Of a stretch of 64,000 bases of DNA, positions 29,519-38,322 are shown in pieces. The stretch lies in contig NZ_CP146091.1 in the NCBI RefSeq assembly GCF_037023145.1, positions 2,046,001 to 2,110,000 of the forward strand. Direction: 5' to 3'. A program made the translations under genes and the position numbers. The DNA comes from Ralstonia sp. RRA. Lineage in GTDB: Bacteria; Pseudomonadota; Gammaproteobacteria; Burkholderiales; Burkholderiaceae. The notes under the pieces were generated by a model. That model did no database searches. It was not told the origin of the DNA and worked only from the letters and a program-made list of their open reading frames with translations. Positions within the stretch are counted from its first letter, which is position 1, and every line of letters starts with the position of its first letter.

Positions 29519-30916
29519 ATGCCTTTGCCGTCTCTTCGCCTCAAATCCTGGTCTTCGTCCCGTCATGCCAAGCGTGCCAGCGCCGCACGGCAGGTCTTGA
29601 TGGCCTTCACGCTGACGCTGGGCCTGCAGGGCATTGCCCTGGCAGCAGATGCCGATACCCCCCCTGCGGACATCCCCGAGCCGGAACGGTGGAACATTCA
29701 CGGGCAGTTCACCAACGTGACGCAGTGGCATCCGTCGTTCCACGCGCCGTACAGCGGCACAAACAGCCTGACGCCGGAGACCAACAACAAGGAAACGGCC
29801 GACATCACGCTGTATCTTGGCGTGCGTCTATGGAAAGGCGCAGAGCTGTACGCCAACCCCGAAATTGACCAGGGTTTCGGCCTGAACAACACGGTCGGGC
29901 TGGCCGGCTTCTCCAGTGGGGAAGCCTACAAGGTCGGCAACAACACCCCGTATCGCAAACTGCCGCGTCTGTTCCTGCGACAAGTCATCGATCTGGGTGG
30001 CGAGCAACAGGCGGTAGAGAGTGGGCCCAACCAGCTTGCCGGCAGCCACTCGGCCAACAACCTGACCATCACCGTCGGCAAGTTCTCGGTGGTCGACATC
30101 TTCGATACAAACACCTATGCGCACGACCCGCGCGGAGACTTCCTGAACTGGTCGGTCGTCGATGCAGGCGCATTTGACTACGCCGCCGATGCCTGGGGTT
30201 ACACGCACGGCTTGGCGGTGGAGTGGACGCAATCGTGGTGGACGCTGCGCGGCGGCTTGTTCGCGCTGTCGAACGTGCCCAACAGCATCACCATCGACAC
30301 CACATGGAAGCAGTACCAGTGGGTGGGTGAATTCGAAGCGCGCCAGAACTGGTTCGGCCGCCCCGGCAAAGTCAAGCTGCTGGCGTTCGCCTCGCGCGGC
30401 AAGATGGGCGGCTACGGTGATGCGGTAAACCTAGCCCAACAGACCGGCAGCACACCGGACACCGGTCTCGTGCGGCGACTCGCCTGGCGCCCCGGCATTG
30501 CGGTGAACCTGGAGCAAGAGATCACCGATGACATAGGGGTCTTCGCCCGCGCCAGCATGAACGACGGCAGCAAGGAGACGTTCGAATTCACCGACATCAA
30601 CCAGTCGGTGTCGGCCGGGCTCTCGCTCAAGGGCACGCGTTGGGGACGCCCGAACGACACGTTTGGCGCGGCTGTGGTGGTGAATGGATTGTCAGGCGCG
30701 GCACGCCAATACTTTGCGGCGGGCGGCATGGGCGTGCTGATCGGCGACGGCGCGCTGAACTACGGCACCGAGCGCATCGCCGAGCTGTACTACAACTGGG
30801 CAGTCGTGAAGCACTTAACGCTGGGCTTGAACTATCAGTACGTCGTCCACCCTGCGTACAACCGGGATCGCGGCCCGGTGTCCATCGTGGGTGCGCGCAT
30901 CCACGCTGATTTCTAA
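29519..30916 (+). CDS. OprB-like carbohydrate-selective porin
   Basis: Outer-membrane beta-barrel of the OprB family. 465 aa from the ATG at 29519; an upstream in-frame extension runs antisense through the LysR gene and is not coding. Signal peptide ends near LALAADAD (~residue 44). The mature protein begins with the WNIHGQFTNVTQWHPSF motif, has aromatic-rich alternating strands and ends in Phe (IHADF), as barrel proteins do. Divergent from the LysR gene. OprB porins often pass sugars, but the actual solute here is unknown. Confidence 0.88.
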   Translation: MPLPSLRLKSWSSSRHAKRASAARQVLMAFTLTLGLQGIALAADADTPPADIPEPERWNIHGQFTNVTQWHPSFHAPYSGTNSLTPETNNKETADITLYLGVRLWKGAELYANPEIDQGFGLNNTVGLAGFSSGEAYKVGNNTPYRKLPRLFLRQVIDLGGEQQAVESGPNQLAGSHSANNLTITVGKFSVVDIFDTNTYAHDPRGDFLNWSVVDAGAFDYAADAWGYTHGLAVEWTQSWWTLRGGLFALSNVPNSITIDTTWKQYQWVGEFEARQNWFGRPGKVKLLAFASRGKMGGYGDAVNLAQQTGSTPDTGLVRRLAWRPGIAVNLEQEITDDIGVFARASMNDGSKETFEFTDINQSVSAGLSLKGTRWGRPNDTFGAAVVVNGLSGAARQYFAAGGMGVLIGDGALNYGTERIAELYYNWAVVKHLTLGLNYQYVVHPAYNRDRGPVSIVGARIHADF

Positions 30917-30940
30917 AAAGCGCCTCGGAAGTTCGGAAGA

Positions 30941-31564
30941 TCAGAGCTGGCGCCGATCCAGCACCGCGCGGGCGATGGTGCCCGCGTCGACATATTCCAG
31001 CTCGCCACCCACCGGCACGCCACGCGCCAGACGCGTCGCCTTGATGCCGCGCGCCTTGAGCATCTCGCCGATGTAGTGTGCGGTGGCCTCGCCTTCGCTG
31101 GTGAAGTTGGTGGCGAGGATAACCTCGGTACACGGCCCGCCCAGCGCAGGATCGGTCGCGCGGGCCAGCAGGCGTTCGAGGTGGATCTCCTTGGGGCCGA
31201 TGTTGTCCAGCGGCGAGAGCCGCCCCATCAGCACGAAATACTGGCCGCGATACGTGAGTGTCTGCTCGATCATCATCTGATCGGCGGGCGTTTCCACCAC
31301 GCACAGCACGGACGCATCGCGACGCGAGTCCAGGCAGGTTTCGCAGACTTCCTGCTCGGTAAAGGTGTTGCAGCGGCTGCAGTGCTGGATCGATTCGGTG
31401 GCCTCGCTCAGCGCCTGCGCCAGACGTTCGGCACCATCGCGATCATGCTGCAGCAGGTAGTACGCCATGCGCTGCGCAGACTTGGGGCCCACGCCCGGCA
31501 GCACACGCAATGCCTCGACCAGCATCTGCAGCGCCGATGGCGTGCCCGAACCACCGCGCGTCAT
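30941..31564 (-). CDS. recR: Recombination protein RecR
   Basis: Clamp-like DNA-binding protein of the RecFOR gap-repair pathway. 207 aa from the ATG at 31564 (ATGACGCGCGGT...), which overlaps the upstream ABM-domain gene by 4 bases. Helix-hairpin-helix near the N-terminus ([20 protein letters not shown]), zinc finger [16 protein letters not shown], and Toprim domain beginning [10 protein letters not shown]. Downstream of dnaX-ybaB, the conserved position, with one extra gene inserted. Converges on the porin with a 24-base gap. Confidence 0.96.
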   Translation of the reverse strand: MTRGGSGTPSALQMLVEALRVLPGVGPKSAQRMAYYLLQHDRDGAERLAQALSEATESIQHCSRCNTFTEQEVCETCLDSRRDASVLCVVETPADQMMIEQTLTYRGQYFVLMGRLSPLDNIGPKEIHLERLLARATDPALGGPCTEVILATNFTSEGEATAHYIGEMLKARGIKATRLARGVPVGGELEYVDAGTIARAVLDRRQL

Positions 31565-31860
31565 GCCTGCTCCCAAACCAGCGTGTGGTGCAGCACTTCC
31601 GGCATCGGATCGTAGAAGTGATGCAGCAGTGCGCGCCAGCGCTGGTACTCGGCCGACTGCCGGAAACCAACGGTGTGGTCTTCCAGCGTCTGCCACTGCA
31701 CCAGCAACAGGTAATCGCTGGGCTTTTCCACGCAGCGCGACAGCGTCAGCGAAATGAAGCCCTGCATCGCACCGATGATGTGGCGGGCCTCGCCAAACGC
31801 CGCCTCGAAGGCGGCTTCCTGGCCAGGCTTGACGTGCAGCAGCGCAGATTCCAGCACCAT
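31561..31860 (-). CDS. Antibiotic biosynthesis monooxygenase (ABM) domain protein
   Basis: Small dimeric alpha+beta barrel family whose members include quinol monooxygenases and heme-degrading enzymes; many have no known substrate. 99 aa, a single ABM domain: [16 protein letters not shown], then [30 protein letters not shown]. Lies between ybaB and recR, overlapping the recR start by 4 bases, so the two are translationally coupled. Function here is not known. Confidence 0.88.
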   Translation of the reverse strand: MVLESALLHVKPGQEAAFEAAFGEARHIIGAMQGFISLTLSRCVEKPSDYLLLVQWQTLEDHTVGFRQSAEYQRWRALLHHFYDPMPEVLHHTLVWEQA

Positions 31861-31884
31861 GGTGCGATCCCGATCGGCGTGACC

Positions 31885-32232
31885 TTAGAACGGCAGCTTG
31901 AAGCCCGGCGGCAACATGCTTGCCATGCCACCCAGACCCGACGTGAGCGAGCCCATCTTCTCTTGCGTGGTGGCCTCGGCCTTGCGCACAGCGTCGTTGA
32001 ACGCGGCGGCGACCAGGTCTTCCAGCAATTCCTTGTCTTCGCCTTCTGCCACCAGGCTCGGGTCGATCGACACACGCTTCACGTCATTCTTGCAGGTCAT
32101 CACCACCTTCACGAGGCCAGCGCCAGACACGCCTTCCACCTCGATGAGGGCGAGTTGTTCCTGCGCCTTCTTCATGTTTTCCTGCATCTGCTGGGCTTGC
32201 TTCATCAGCCCGGCGATCTGGCCTTTCATCAT
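31885..32232 (-). CDS. Nucleoid-associated protein YbaB/EbfC
   Basis: DNA-binding dimer of the YbaB/EbfC family encoded between dnaX and recR in most bacteria. 115 aa from ATG at 32232 (a second ATG follows immediately at 32229). Gln/Met-rich N-terminal helix ([22 protein letters not shown]), then the beta sheet [30 protein letters not shown] Shine-Dalgarno AAGGAG precedes it. Confidence 0.93.
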   Translation of the reverse strand: MMKGQIAGLMKQAQQMQENMKKAQEQLALIEVEGVSGAGLVKVVMTCKNDVKRVSIDPSLVAEGEDKELLEDLVAAAFNDAVRKAEATTQEKMGSLTSGLGGMASMLPPGFKLPF

Positions 32233-32311
32233 GGTTGTTGCTCCTTGCAATGGGTCATACGAGGCGCGCCGCTCGATTGGGCGCGCCGGTGTTCAGCTTG
32301 GGAATGCGTGC

Positions 32312-34519
32312 TCAGTGTGCGTGCGGCTGGATCGAACCCGGGACGACCTGCGCGGCAAAGTCCCGCACCAGCGCCTGCACAAACGGGTTGGCAGCGATGG
32401 CATCTTCAGCATCGCGCTGGCGTTGGGCGCGCAGCTCAGCATCGGCGGCGGCAGCTGTCGCACGCGCAGCGCCGATATCGCACGCGACGCGTATCGGCGT
32501 GCCGAAGTGCTCCGTCAGTGCGGCTTCCAGCCGCTCCACGACACCGGCTTCGGTCAATGCCGGCAGCGGTACGCGCAAACGCACAGTGACGCCCTCCACT
32601 GCCACCAGTTCACTCTGGTGCGCAAGCTGCTGGGCCAGACCACGCATTGGCAGGCCAGCCGCGAGCTTGGGCCAGTCACCATCAAACGTGGTGAGGCTGC
32701 TTGCACTCAGGTCGGGGGGCGTGGCGGCAACCACCGGCTCCGGCTCAGCAGGTTTGGCTGGCACCGGCACCGGAGCAGCAACGGGTGATTCGACCGGCGC
32801 AGAACGTGCAGCCGGCGCCGAAGCGCCAGGACGCGCACTCGAAGCCGAATCCCAGCCTGCAAACGCGGCATCGATCTCCTCCAGCGACGGCGATGCAAAC
32901 TCGCCGGGCATTTCATCCCATGGCGGTGGGCCATCGTCGGGCGATGCGGCCGATGCAACCGGCGGCTCACGACGCGGTGGTGGCGACGCAGGGGCAGCCA
33001 CCGGATTCGGGCGCGGCCCCGCGGCAGCAACAGGACGCGCGACTGGCGCAGGAGCAGCCACTGGCGTCGCAACTGGTGCCGAGGCGCCGCCACGACCGCG
33101 GCTCGATGCCTGACGGGCGGCAGCCAGTGCCTCCATGGCCGGCGAACGGCGCGCCGGTGCACTGTTGGGCGCCGCAGCCGGCGTTTCAACCGCTGGCGCC
33201 ACGGCTGCAGGCGCAGGCGGGGACACTTGATACGTTGCGCGCGGCGCCTCAACCACCGGCTCCGGGCGCGCCACAGACGTCGTCTGCGCAACCGGTGCCA
33301 CTGCGGGCGCACTCGCCGCCATGGTCGGACGTGGGGATGCAGCCGGCACACTCGCCGCCGGCAACGACACTACCCGCTTGCCGCCACCACCCGAGGGCGG
33401 CGTCGCGTCCCCGCCCGATTGCCCGGGCTGGAACGCCAGCATGCGCAGCAGCGTCATCGTGAAGCCAGCGTATTCGTCAGGTGCCAAGGCCAGCTCATTG
33501 CGGCCTAGGTTGGCAAACTGATAGAACAGTTGCACCGACTGTGCGTCGAAGCGCTCGGCAAGCCGGCGCACATCATCAGCTTCAGGCCAATCGTCCTGCA
33601 CGGCACCCGGCACGACCTGCGCCAGCGCAATCTTTTGCAGCAACGACGCCAGATCCTGCAACGCACCCGAGAAGCTCAGGCTGCGCCCCGCCATCTCATC
33701 AGCAATCTCGACGAGCCCTGCGCCGTTCTCGTCGGCCAGTGCGTCGAGCAGGCGCACGAGGTAGCTCTGGTCAATCGCACCGAGCATGCCGCGCACGGCA
33801 GCTTCACTCACCTCGCCGGCGCTGTAGGCGATGGCCTGATCCGTGAGCGACAGCGCATCACGCATCGAACCCTGCGCAGCGGCAGCCAGCAGGCGCAGCG
33901 CATTCGCTTCGTGGGCGATGTGCTCTTCACCGAGGATGCGATCGAGGTGGGACACGATGTGCCCCGGCGGCATCTGCTTGAGGTTGAACTGCAGGCAGCG
34001 CGACAGCACCGTCACCGGAATCTTCTGCGGGTCGGTGGTCGCGAGAATGAACTTGACGTGCTCCGGCGGCTCTTCCAGCGTCTTCAGCATCGCGTTGAAG
34101 GCGTGGTTGGTCAGCATGTGCACTTCGTCGATCATGTAGACCTTGAAGCGACCAACCGTCGGGGCATAGACCGCGCGGTCGAGCAGCTGGGCCATCTCGT
34201 CGACACCACGATTGGACGCAGCATCCATCTCGATGTAATCGACAAAACGCCCGGCATCGATCTCCGTACAGGCACGGCACACGCCGCACGGCTGCGCGGT
34301 GATACCGCCCTGCCCGTCTGCACCGACGCAGTTGAGCGATTTGGCGAGAATGCGCGACAGCGTGGTCTTGCCGACACCGCGCGTCCCCGTGAAGAGGTAG
34401 GCATGGTGCAGGCGCTGCTGTTCGAGCGCATGCGTGAGCGCGCGCACCACGTGCTCTTGACCGACGAGCGTGGTGAAATCGCGAGGGCGCCACTTGCGGG
34501 CGAGCACTTGATAACTCAT
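32312..34519 (-). CDS. dnaX: DNA polymerase III subunits tau/gamma
   Basis: Clamp-loader ATPase that couples replicative polymerases. 735 aa. AAA+ core ~1-370: Walker A GTRGVGKTT (45-53), zinc ligands in CGVCRAC with an upstream Cys, Walker B YMIDEVHML, and the LSRCLQF sensor/arginine-finger motif. A long Ala/Pro-rich linker (~390-590) precedes the C-terminal tau domain. No A-rich slippery heptamer is seen in the linker, so production of gamma by E. coli-style frameshifting looks unlikely. Divergent from the 4.5S RNA. Confidence 0.97.
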   Translation of the reverse strand: MSYQVLARKWRPRDFTTLVGQEHVVRALTHALEQQRLHHAYLFTGTRGVGKTTLSRILAKSLNCVGADGQGGITAQPCGVCRACTEIDAGRFVDYIEMDAASNRGVDEMAQLLDRAVYAPTVGRFKVYMIDEVHMLTNHAFNAMLKTLEEPPEHVKFILATTDPQKIPVTVLSRCLQFNLKQMPPGHIVSHLDRILGEEHIAHEANALRLLAAAAQGSMRDALSLTDQAIAYSAGEVSEAAVRGMLGAIDQSYLVRLLDALADENGAGLVEIADEMAGRSLSFSGALQDLASLLQKIALAQVVPGAVQDDWPEADDVRRLAERFDAQSVQLFYQFANLGRNELALAPDEYAGFTMTLLRMLAFQPGQSGGDATPPSGGGGKRVVSLPAASVPAASPRPTMAASAPAVAPVAQTTSVARPEPVVEAPRATYQVSPPAPAAVAPAVETPAAAPNSAPARRSPAMEALAAARQASSRGRGGASAPVATPVAAPAPVARPVAAAGPRPNPVAAPASPPPRREPPVASAASPDDGPPPWDEMPGEFASPSLEEIDAAFAGWDSASSARPGASAPAARSAPVESPVAAPVPVPAKPAEPEPVVAATPPDLSASSLTTFDGDWPKLAAGLPMRGLAQQLAHQSELVAVEGVTVRLRVPLPALTEAGVVERLEAALTEHFGTPIRVACDIGAARATAAAADAELRAQRQRDAEDAIAANPFVQALVRDFAAQVVPGSIQPHAH

Positions 34520-34631
34520 GCGGCGGATTGTAGCAAAGCGAGGTGGATTTCCGACGTGCTTTCCAAGGGTTCGAACATGGTGCGCGCCGAGTGAATTGCA
34601 AGGATATTCCGGTGAGGATGCGCGAGTCGGT

Positions 34632-34637
34632 TACAAT
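34632..34637 (+). promoter_or_regulatory. Probable -10 element of the 4.5S RNA promoter
   Basis: TACAAT lies 7 bases before the first base of the predicted 4.5S RNA stem (34645), the normal distance to a transcription start. The matching -35 region is weak (TTCCGG about 19 bases upstream). Confidence 0.5.
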
Positions 34638-34644
34638 GCCGGTC

Positions 34645-34742
34645 GGACGGGCCTCCTCGCATGGTGGCGCGGTCAACCTGGTCAGGTCGGGAACGAAGCA
34701 GCCACAGCCGTTTTCCGCCAGTGCCGAGGGTCAGGCTCGTCC
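34645..34742 (+). ncRNA. ffs: Signal recognition particle 4.5S RNA
   Basis: RNA component of the bacterial SRP that binds Ffh and targets membrane proteins co-translationally. The invariant Ffh-binding tetraloop region GGTCAGGTCGGGAACGAAGCAGCC-like segment lies at 34679-34702. The ends pair as ggacgggcct with aggctcgtcc, and the internal-loop bulge pattern of domain IV is present. Length ~98-100 nt, boundaries approximate. Divergent from dnaX. A T-rich stretch directly after 34743 probably ends the transcript. Confidence 0.94.
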
Positions 34743-34797
34743 CCCTTCTCTTTTCTCTTCTGCATTGCCCCTCCCCTGTTTGCTTGTGTCGCCCGCG

Positions 34798-37700
34798 TCA
34801 GAACAGTGCGCCTTGGCTATCGTCATGTGACGACTGTGCTGGCTTGCGTAGTGACGCCTGCAGCGACTCCAAATCAATCCATTCACCCTGCGCAGTCGCC
34901 ACGCCTGCTCGCACCGTGCGGCCCGGATACATCGGCGTGACGGCGGCCGCGTAGCTGCGCAACTGGTCAGCATAGGCAGCACGCTCGACCGGCAGGAGAC
35001 GCAACTTGTAGTCCACCACGAGGATGTCATCACCGCGCTCGATCAAGCGATCGATGCGCAGCAATGCGCCGTCGGGGCTGAACAGTTCGATTTCGTTGTG
35101 GGCCACGTCGAAGTGCGCGGGGTCGAACACGTGCGTCAGGGCTTTGGCAGCTAGCATGCGGTGCACGGCTTCGGCAGCGCGCGCGGCATCGGCTTCCGTC
35201 ACGCCGGTTGCACCGAACCAGCGCGCGATGGTTGCCGCGTCCGGTGCCCGCTCGGGCGCGCCACGGCGTGTCAGGCGTTCCAGCACGGCGTGCAGCAATT
35301 CGCCCTGCGCGACAGCACCCTGATCGAACACAGGATCGGCGGCGCCGTCCGCCTGCGCGACGGCGCTACCGACACGCACCGCGACCGTGAGCGGCGCGCG
35401 GAAATCGTGATACGAGACAACCTCGGCCTCAGCGGCGAAGACCTCCGTATTGGCGGCTACCCCCAGCACCGGTGCGGGTGAAGCCACACCCGCCGTTGCC
35501 AGCAACGTGTACCAGCTTGCGGTGCCGTCCACGTCGGGCACGTCGCCCTCGTCCGTCGCCTGTGCGGCAGACGCGTCGCGCTTGTTGGCCACGCCGGAAA
35601 CAATCAACGCCTGCCGCGCGCGCGTCATTGCCACGTACAGCAGATTCCAGTTTTCGCGCTCGGCAAGCGATTCTTCCTGCTTGAACAACGGGTCGCGTGC
35701 ACGACCGCGTTCAGCCGTCTTGCCGAAGGCGGAGAAATGCGTGGGCGCCTCGGCACCCGGCGGCCAGTCGATCAGAATGCCGGCATTGTCGGCGCGCGTG
35801 TCGCTGTGGTGGGTGTCGAGCAGCACCACGAACGGCGCCTCCAACCCTTTCGATGCGTGCACAGTCAAGATCTGCGCGGCATCCAGGCCTTCGCTCGCGA
35901 GTTCGGCGTCGATGGCATCAGGCGCTTCAGCGGCATCGCTCTGCATACCTTCGTCGGGGCTTTCATCTTCATCGCCCTGACGGATGGCGCGCAGCTCGGC
36001 CATGAACTTGGGCAGGCTCGGGTAGCGGCCACCGTCGAGGTCGAGCGCGAGCTTGAGGAATGCATCAAGGTTGGCAAGCACCTGTTCGCGATTGGCGGCG
36101 GGTGCACATTCGGCGTAACGGCGCTTAAGCTCGCCGGTGTAGACGATGTGGTCAAGCAGATCGTGCACCGGCAGCGTGGGCGCCACTGCCAACCAGCGTG
36201 ACAGCATACGATGCGCATGTCGCAACGCTGGGGCAGTCTCGGCTTGCTGTGCCAGCATGCTCAGGCGGGCCCACCACGTTCCATCGACTGCCTGCGCGAG
36301 CCGGATCAAATCGTCATCAGACGCCACAAAGATCGGGCTGCGCAACACGTGCGCGAGCGACAGATCGGCTTGCGGTGTCATCAAGAAGTCCAGCAGCGCA
36401 CACAGATCCAGCGCTTCGAGCGTTGCCAGCAGGCCGCCCCTGCGCGGGCTCACATACGGCACACCGCCATCGCGCAGCGCGCGTTCATAGTCGGCCAGAT
36501 AGCGCTTGCGGCGAACAAGCAATTGGAAATCGCTCCACCGCACGGGGCGTTCGACGCCGTTCTCGCGGATGCGCTCTCCGGCGTGCAGTGCGCGTAGGCA
36601 AGCGGCCACTTGCCGGCCCTCGTCGTAGCGCTGGGAGTCACCAGCCTCTTCGCGCGGTTCGGTGAGCGTGTCGCGCGGCGTGGCCCCATCGGCTTCTGCC
36701 GCTTCAGGCACAGGCACCAGCGGCAGCAGGAGCGCCTGCCCGATGGGTGCATTGACTGCCGTGCTTTGCTCCGCGTAGATCCGATAGTCACCGCGCGCAC
36801 GCGCCTGCAGGAACACGGCGTTCACCCACTCCAGCACGGCCGGTGCATTACGGCGCGTCCGGTTGGTGCGCAGCACGGTGGCGTTGAAGTCCGCGACGAG
36901 CATCTCGCGCGCGGCGTCAAACAAGCGCGCATCCGCACGACGAAAACGATAGATCGACTGCTTCGGATCCCCCACCAGGAACACGCTCGGTTGCGTGCCC
37001 GTACCCGCATAGCCGGCAAGCCAGCCTTGCAGAATGCGCCACTGCATCGGGTTCGTGTCCTGAAACTCGTCGAGCAGCAGATGCTTGTAGCGCGCATCGA
37101 GTCGCACCTGCAGGTAAGCCGCCGTGTCTTCGTCCTGCATCAGGCGGGCGGCTTCCCATTCCAGGTCGGTGAAGTCCATCGCGCGCGCCTGGCGCTTGTA
37201 GGCCTGATAGCGATCGATGAGCGCATCGCCCAAGGTGAACAACGCCGCGTTGACGGCGCGCACGTGCATTTCCTGGCGGCGTGCCTGATAGACAGTCAGC
37301 GCTTCGCACACAGTGGTGTGCAGGGCAATCAAGGTCTGCGCCTGATCATCGCCAATCGCCTTGACGAGCGCCTTGGTCGGCTTGCAGGCGCGCGCCTTGC
37401 CGGCTTGCGTATGGAACGCGCCGAACAGGTCATCGAAAGCCTGTTTGCGGGCGGATTTATCCGACACATCGATCGAACGTGCAGTCGTGGCTGCCATTTC
37501 AATCTGCGTCGCACGTTTGCCCTCGGTGGCGCCGCCCTGCCCTAACCAGCCGGATATGCGCAGCACGTCGGCCAGCAAGGTTTGGTTTTGCAACGCTTCG
37601 ATCAGCGGATCGGTATGTGCGTCTTCGCCGAGCAGGTCATCGAGCGGGTTCAGCGGGTGCGCGCCAGCTTGCGCCTTGTAGGCCCACCAGTCGCTGCGCT

Positions 37701-38322
37701 GATGGAACATGGCGTCAAGCAGTCGCCCCGCCTGAAAGTCACCCACCAAGTCCGCAAGCGTCTCGTACACGGCGCGCAGCTCGGCGTGATCTTCCGCCAG
37801 CAGGCCGCGCCAGAACGGCGCCCAGGCTTCACGGCGCAACCGACCGGCATCTTCACGCAGCGATGCCCCCTGCGGCACGCCGGACGACAACGGCGCGCCA
37901 CGCAGCAACGAACCAAACCAACCGTGGAATGTATCGATCGCCATGCGCTGCGGCGATTCCAACACGCGCGCATACAACCCGCGCGCCGACGCGATCAACA
38001 GTGGGGCCTCACGCTCGTCGACAGTGCGGGCGATCAGCTCACGCACAACGCCCTCATCATCCGCACTGGCCAATTGCGCGAGGATGTCCAGCAAGCGCTG
38101 GCGCATCTCTTCGGCTGCCTTGCGTGTGAACGTAATGGCGAGAATGTCCGACGGTGCCGCACCGGCCAGCAGCAGGCGCAGCATGCGCGTCACCAGCAAC
38201 CATGTCTTGCCGCTGCCCGCGCAGGCCTCCACCACAACCGAGCGCAGCGGATCACACGCAGCGCGCGAGAAATCTTCGGGGGAAACGGAGGCGCCGTCGC
38301 GTTCGTAAGCGTGGTCATTCAT
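34798..38322 (-). CDS. AddA-like UvrD/REP helicase-nuclease
   Basis: Helicase-nuclease subunit of an AddAB-type double-strand-break processing complex, the counterpart of RecBCD. 1174 aa. Walker A EACAGSGKT (32-40), ITFTRKAAEEMR motif Ia, LLLDEFQDTN Walker B, VGDPKQSIYRFRRAD motif III, VHASKGLEAPFV and LLYVAMTRARQAL motifs V-VI. The C-terminal PD-(D/E)XK nuclease has Asp1091, Asp1104 and Lys1106 (VVDYK). Start ATG overlaps the AddB-like stop by 4 bases. Confidence 0.92.
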   Translation of the reverse strand: MNDHAYERDGASVSPEDFSRAACDPLRSVVVEACAGSGKTWLLVTRMLRLLLAGAAPSDILAITFTRKAAEEMRQRLLDILAQLASADDEGVVRELIARTVDEREAPLLIASARGLYARVLESPQRMAIDTFHGWFGSLLRGAPLSSGVPQGASLREDAGRLRREAWAPFWRGLLAEDHAELRAVYETLADLVGDFQAGRLLDAMFHQRSDWWAYKAQAGAHPLNPLDDLLGEDAHTDPLIEALQNQTLLADVLRISGWLGQGGATEGKRATQIEMAATTARSIDVSDKSARKQAFDDLFGAFHTQAGKARACKPTKALVKAIGDDQAQTLIALHTTVCEALTVYQARRQEMHVRAVNAALFTLGDALIDRYQAYKRQARAMDFTDLEWEAARLMQDEDTAAYLQVRLDARYKHLLLDEFQDTNPMQWRILQGWLAGYAGTGTQPSVFLVGDPKQSIYRFRRADARLFDAAREMLVADFNATVLRTNRTRRNAPAVLEWVNAVFLQARARGDYRIYAEQSTAVNAPIGQALLLPLVPVPEAAEADGATPRDTLTEPREEAGDSQRYDEGRQVAACLRALHAGERIRENGVERPVRWSDFQLLVRRKRYLADYERALRDGGVPYVSPRRGGLLATLEALDLCALLDFLMTPQADLSLAHVLRSPIFVASDDDLIRLAQAVDGTWWARLSMLAQQAETAPALRHAHRMLSRWLAVAPTLPVHDLLDHIVYTGELKRRYAECAPAANREQVLANLDAFLKLALDLDGGRYPSLPKFMAELRAIRQGDEDESPDEGMQSDAAEAPDAIDAELASEGLDAAQILTVHASKGLEAPFVVLLDTHHSDTRADNAGILIDWPPGAEAPTHFSAFGKTAERGRARDPLFKQEESLAERENWNLLYVAMTRARQALIVSGVANKRDASAAQATDEGDVPDVDGTASWYTLLATAGVASPAPVLGVAANTEVFAAEAEVVSYHDFRAPLTVAVRVGSAVAQADGAADPVFDQGAVAQGELLHAVLERLTRRGAPERAPDAATIARWFGATGVTEADAARAAEAVHRMLAAKALTHVFDPAHFDVAHNEIELFSPDGALLRIDRLIERGDDILVVDYKLRLLPVERAAYADQLRSYAAAVTPMYPGRTVRAGVATAQGEWIDLESLQASLRKPAQSSHDDSQGALF

